In this document: positions 13,572 to 15,368 of the stretch, one piece after another | How the letters are laid out: each line of letters begins with the position of its first letter | How positions within the stretch are numbered: the stretch's first letter is position 1 | DNA from: Thermoplasmata archaeon | GTDB taxonomy: Archaea > Thermoplasmatota > Thermoplasmata > Thermoplasmatales > Thermoplasmataceae | DNA length: 15,368 bases | Assembly: GCA_021850835.1 (NCBI GenBank) | Contig: JAJZKS010000013.1 | Span: 1-15,368 of the forward strand | Reading direction: 5' to 3' | The notes under the pieces: model-generated | Database searches by the model: none | The model's input: only the letters and a program-made list of their open reading frames with translations | What the model was told of the DNA's origin: nothing | Program-made: the position numbers and the translations under genes

Positions 13572-14927
13572 CTTTTCCTCACCGTTCTTTTCAGGAATTT
13601 CCTTGTGTATAAGGGATGGGGGCATCTCCTTATGCTCTGGCTGGGTCTGGAGTTTCTTCCTTATTTTCCTGGACCTGGCAGATACGGCGATCAAAGCTAT
13701 TATCAGAATGATAATGAGCCCAAGGACCCCAATGTTCAAAGGCGTGAAAGTGAAGTTTGACGTGAACTGCTGAATGATTGTAGGAGAGACCTTTTCATTG
13801 AAGTTGTATGCCTTATAAAACTGCTCGGGCGTATTGTTCAGATGCCACAGAACAACCAGCTGGGCTGGATAGGAAATTGCCTGGGCTGCTGAACTGACAT
13901 CCACGAGGTAGGTTACCGTAATCTTCTGCCCTGGAGTAAGCTCTGCAAGAGTAAAGTTGTCTGCAGTGAGTGCTCCAAGGGGGTTGGACGACGATATGTG
14001 TATGGACACGACACTCGGTGAGAGGAGGTGAACGTTCACACCCATAAGTGTCTTGTTTCCTGTGTTGGTGATGTTGAAAGTCTCAAGGAGTTTGCTGGAA
14101 CCAGGAGTAAGCGTTGGGATTGAGCTGGTTATCTGCAGGGTGCCATAATTATGGATATATACGGGTATGGACAGTGCCTGTGGTCCCATCTGGAAATTCA
14201 GTGCAGTCTGCCCCGTAACATTGTGGGCGTCCATGAGGAAAGTGTAGTTTGTAACCGATCCAGAAGGAAGGTAAGCCACGTTATATGTACCGGTGAGTAC
14301 GTTGAAATCACTGGATGCCAGGGAGAACTGAAGGTTCTTGGCCGGGCCCGCCCCAGTGTTTGAGACCACTGCTGTGAACTGAATGAATTTTTCACCCTGG
14401 TATATAACAGGGGGATTGGTGAAGTAATTCACAAGTGTAAGCTGCGGAGTTCCAAGTACAGACACAGTGATGGGTATGTTTATGGCCTGCCCTGGCGCAT
14501 TGCTGCTGTTCAAGGTTAATGCAATCTGGTAAATGCCCTGTTTTGCATTGGATGAAATATTCACAAGCTGGTAGATAGTTACACTATGGCCGGCAGATAC
14601 CAGGCTCATGTTGTAATAATCCCTTTGCTGTACATTGGGGCCGGAAATGTAGCTATAACTGAATGGAAGATTGTTGTAATAGCTCAGGTTGATAGAGGCA
14701 TAATATCCGGTCAGGTTGGTGAGTGCTGTGAATTGCACGAAAAGTGGTGTGTAGTTTGAGCCCGGGGCAACAAGCTGCGTGCTGTTCTCGCTGTACCAGT
14801 AGGTGTTTGTAACTGATACCTGAGGTGGCGAAGATGCGTGGGCCGGAGCAGCTATCCCCAGTGTTCCCAATATTGCTAGCATTACGAGCGTAGAAACGAT
14901 TATTCTGTTTTTATTCAACTGTTTCAC
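13563..14927 (-). CDS. Secreted, C-terminally anchored surface protein (S-layer-like / COG1361-type)
   Basis: This 454-residue protein starts with a Sec signal peptide: basic NKNR, a hydrophobic stretch (about 9-27), and a likely cut after AHA at residue 31. The long external part is rich in Ser, Thr, Asn and Tyr and looks beta-structured. It carries repeated blocks of NEW3/CARDB-like character (FTAVVSNTGAGPAKNLQFSL and FNITNTGNKTLMGVNVHLL) and at least 14 N-x-S/T sequons, suggesting heavy N-glycosylation. One membrane helix (about 397-415) is followed by a basic stop-transfer RSRKIRKK and a charged 39-residue cytoplasmic tail. Such proteins often sit beside exporters in archaea; here the gene overlaps the MFS gene. 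GTG 14927 is the longest start. TTG 14918, with GGTGA 5 nt upstream, is a strong alternative and leaves the signal peptide intact. Confidence 0.8.
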   Translation of the reverse strand: MKQLNKNRIIVSTLVMLAILGTLGIAAPAHASSPPQVSVTNTYWYSENSTQLVAPGSNYTPLFVQFTALTNLTGYYASINLSYYNNLPFSYSYISGPNVQQRDYYNMSLVSAGHSVTIYQLVNISSNAKQGIYQIALTLNSSNAPGQAINIPITVSVLGTPQLTLVNYFTNPPVIYQGEKFIQFTAVVSNTGAGPAKNLQFSLASSDFNVLTGTYNVAYLPSGSVTNYTFLMDAHNVTGQTALNFQMGPQALSIPVYIHNYGTLQITSSIPTLTPGSSKLLETFNITNTGNKTLMGVNVHLLSPSVVSIHISSSNPLGALTADNFTLAELTPGQKITVTYLVDVSSAAQAISYPAQLVVLWHLNNTPEQFYKAYNFNEKVSPTIIQQFTSNFTFTPLNIGVLGLIIILIIALIAVSARSRKIRKKLQTQPEHKEMPPSLIHKEIPEKNGEEKKN

Positions 14928-15368
14928 CTTTTTTCCTTCCTAAAATTTCATTTTTCATAAATAGGGTCAAAATCACCATTATGGCCAGGAACCCCAGGCC
15001 AACGATGTAGATGTAATCAAAAGCCTGGCTAGATGGGAATGTCTCAAAGATGGGAAAGAACGGCAAGCCTCCCACCGGATAGTTATATGTTCCCAGAAGA
15101 ACAGGGATTACAAACGTGGTCTCAAGCACACCGCCAATGGCCGGCGCTATTGCGGAGCCGATGTTCCGGAAAACGACGTTCATTCCGGTTGAGACTCCGG
15201 CGTCTTTTTGCGGTGTAGAAATGAGCAGGATATTGATAACGCCAACAAAGACAAATGAAAGGCTTATCCCAAGCAGGGTTGTGTCCTCCAGTATGGATAT
15301 GGAAGTCTGCCTGTTGAAAAGCAGTGCAAAGTAGGACAGCAGGAGAACTATGGCCCCGATGAGGATTG
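14911..15368 (-). CDS. MFS transporter, DHA2/EmrB-like, C-terminal part (partial)
   Basis: The frame is open from the right edge of the window to a TAA, giving the last 151 residues. It begins within a helix (ILIGAIVLLLSYFALLF). The cytosolic-loop element STPQKDAGVSTGMNVVFRNIG followed by SAIAPAIGGVLE is typical of the DHA2 (14-helix, EmrB-like) drug exporters in the region of their last helices. A final helix (about YIYIVGLGFLAIMVILTLFM) and a short charged tail KNEILGRKKGETVE end the protein. A Met-initiated reading from 15183 exists, but it would begin in the middle of the conserved element, so the gene clearly starts outside the window. It overlaps the surface-protein gene by 17 bp (8 bp if that gene uses TTG), showing a shared transcript. 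Substrate unknown. Confidence 0.82.
   Translation of the reverse strand, partial: ILIGAIVLLLSYFALLFNRQTSISILEDTTLLGISLSFVFVGVINILLISTPQKDAGVSTGMNVVFRNIGSAIAPAIGGVLETTFVIPVLLGTYNYPVGGLPFFPIFETFPSSQAFDYIYIVGLGFLAIMVILTLFMKNEILGRKKGETVE
14924..14928 (-). promoter_or_regulatory. Shine-Dalgarno that may favour a TTG start for the surface protein
   Basis: On the - strand GGTGA spans 14928-14924 and is followed by 5 nt and then TTG at 14918-14916, which is in frame with the surface protein. The GTG used for the longer reading is part of this GGTGA itself. Its own upstream candidate, GGAAGG about 7 nt away, is less canonical. Confidence 0.4.

Overview
The window reads as a piece of an archaeal chromosome, most likely from the Thermoplasmata (Thermoplasmatales-like). 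The evidence is mixed but consistent: TATA-like boxes sit about 22-35 bp upstream of several start codons with little or no room for a leader; GTG and TTG starts are common; many arginines are AGG; gene ends are packed very tightly; a large N-glycosylation-rich, C-terminally anchored surface protein is present; and the chlorite-dismutase-family protein resembles, from memory, the one known from Thermoplasma. GC content looks mid-range by eye. No rRNA, tRNA, insertion sequence, CRISPR array or phage gene was recognised.

Layout. Positions 1-207 hold the tail of a haem-oxygenase/PqqC-like protein. A histidine phosphatase and a PPC-domain (DUF296) protein follow on the + strand (246-1296). From 5478 down to 1298 on the - strand is a tightly coupled four-gene operon for tyrosine/4-hydroxyphenylpyruvate breakdown: 4-hydroxyphenylpyruvate dioxygenase, a fumarylacetoacetase-family hydrolase, homogentisate 1,2-dioxygenase, and an iron-alcohol-dehydrogenase-family enzyme of maleylacetate reductase type. 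Divergent from it, a chlorite dismutase/HemQ-family protein and ThiI with a C-terminal rhodanese domain run rightwards (5626-7749). A DCC-family thiol oxidoreductase (DUF393) and a small four-helix membrane protein follow.

The region 8627-12218 holds an unrecognised 399-residue soluble protein on the - strand, divergent from an unrecognised two-helix membrane protein that is coupled to an APC-type transporter. The two directions meet at one self-complementary TATA-like box. The right end, all on the - strand, holds the C-terminal part of an MFS (DHA2-like) exporter, the overlapping gene for the anchored surface protein, a DUF1028 protein and a LOG/TIGR00725-type Rossmann protein.

The most interesting system is the homogentisate operon. 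The usual pathway needs a maleylacetoacetate isomerase, commonly a glutathione-dependent zeta-class GST, and glutathione is generally absent from archaea. No isomerase is present here; the fourth gene instead resembles maleylacetate reductase, which reduces the C=C bond of a closely related compound. I propose, as inference only, that this enzyme reduces maleylacetoacetate to succinylacetoacetate, which the hydrolase then splits. That would be a glutathione-free variant ending in succinate plus acetoacetate.
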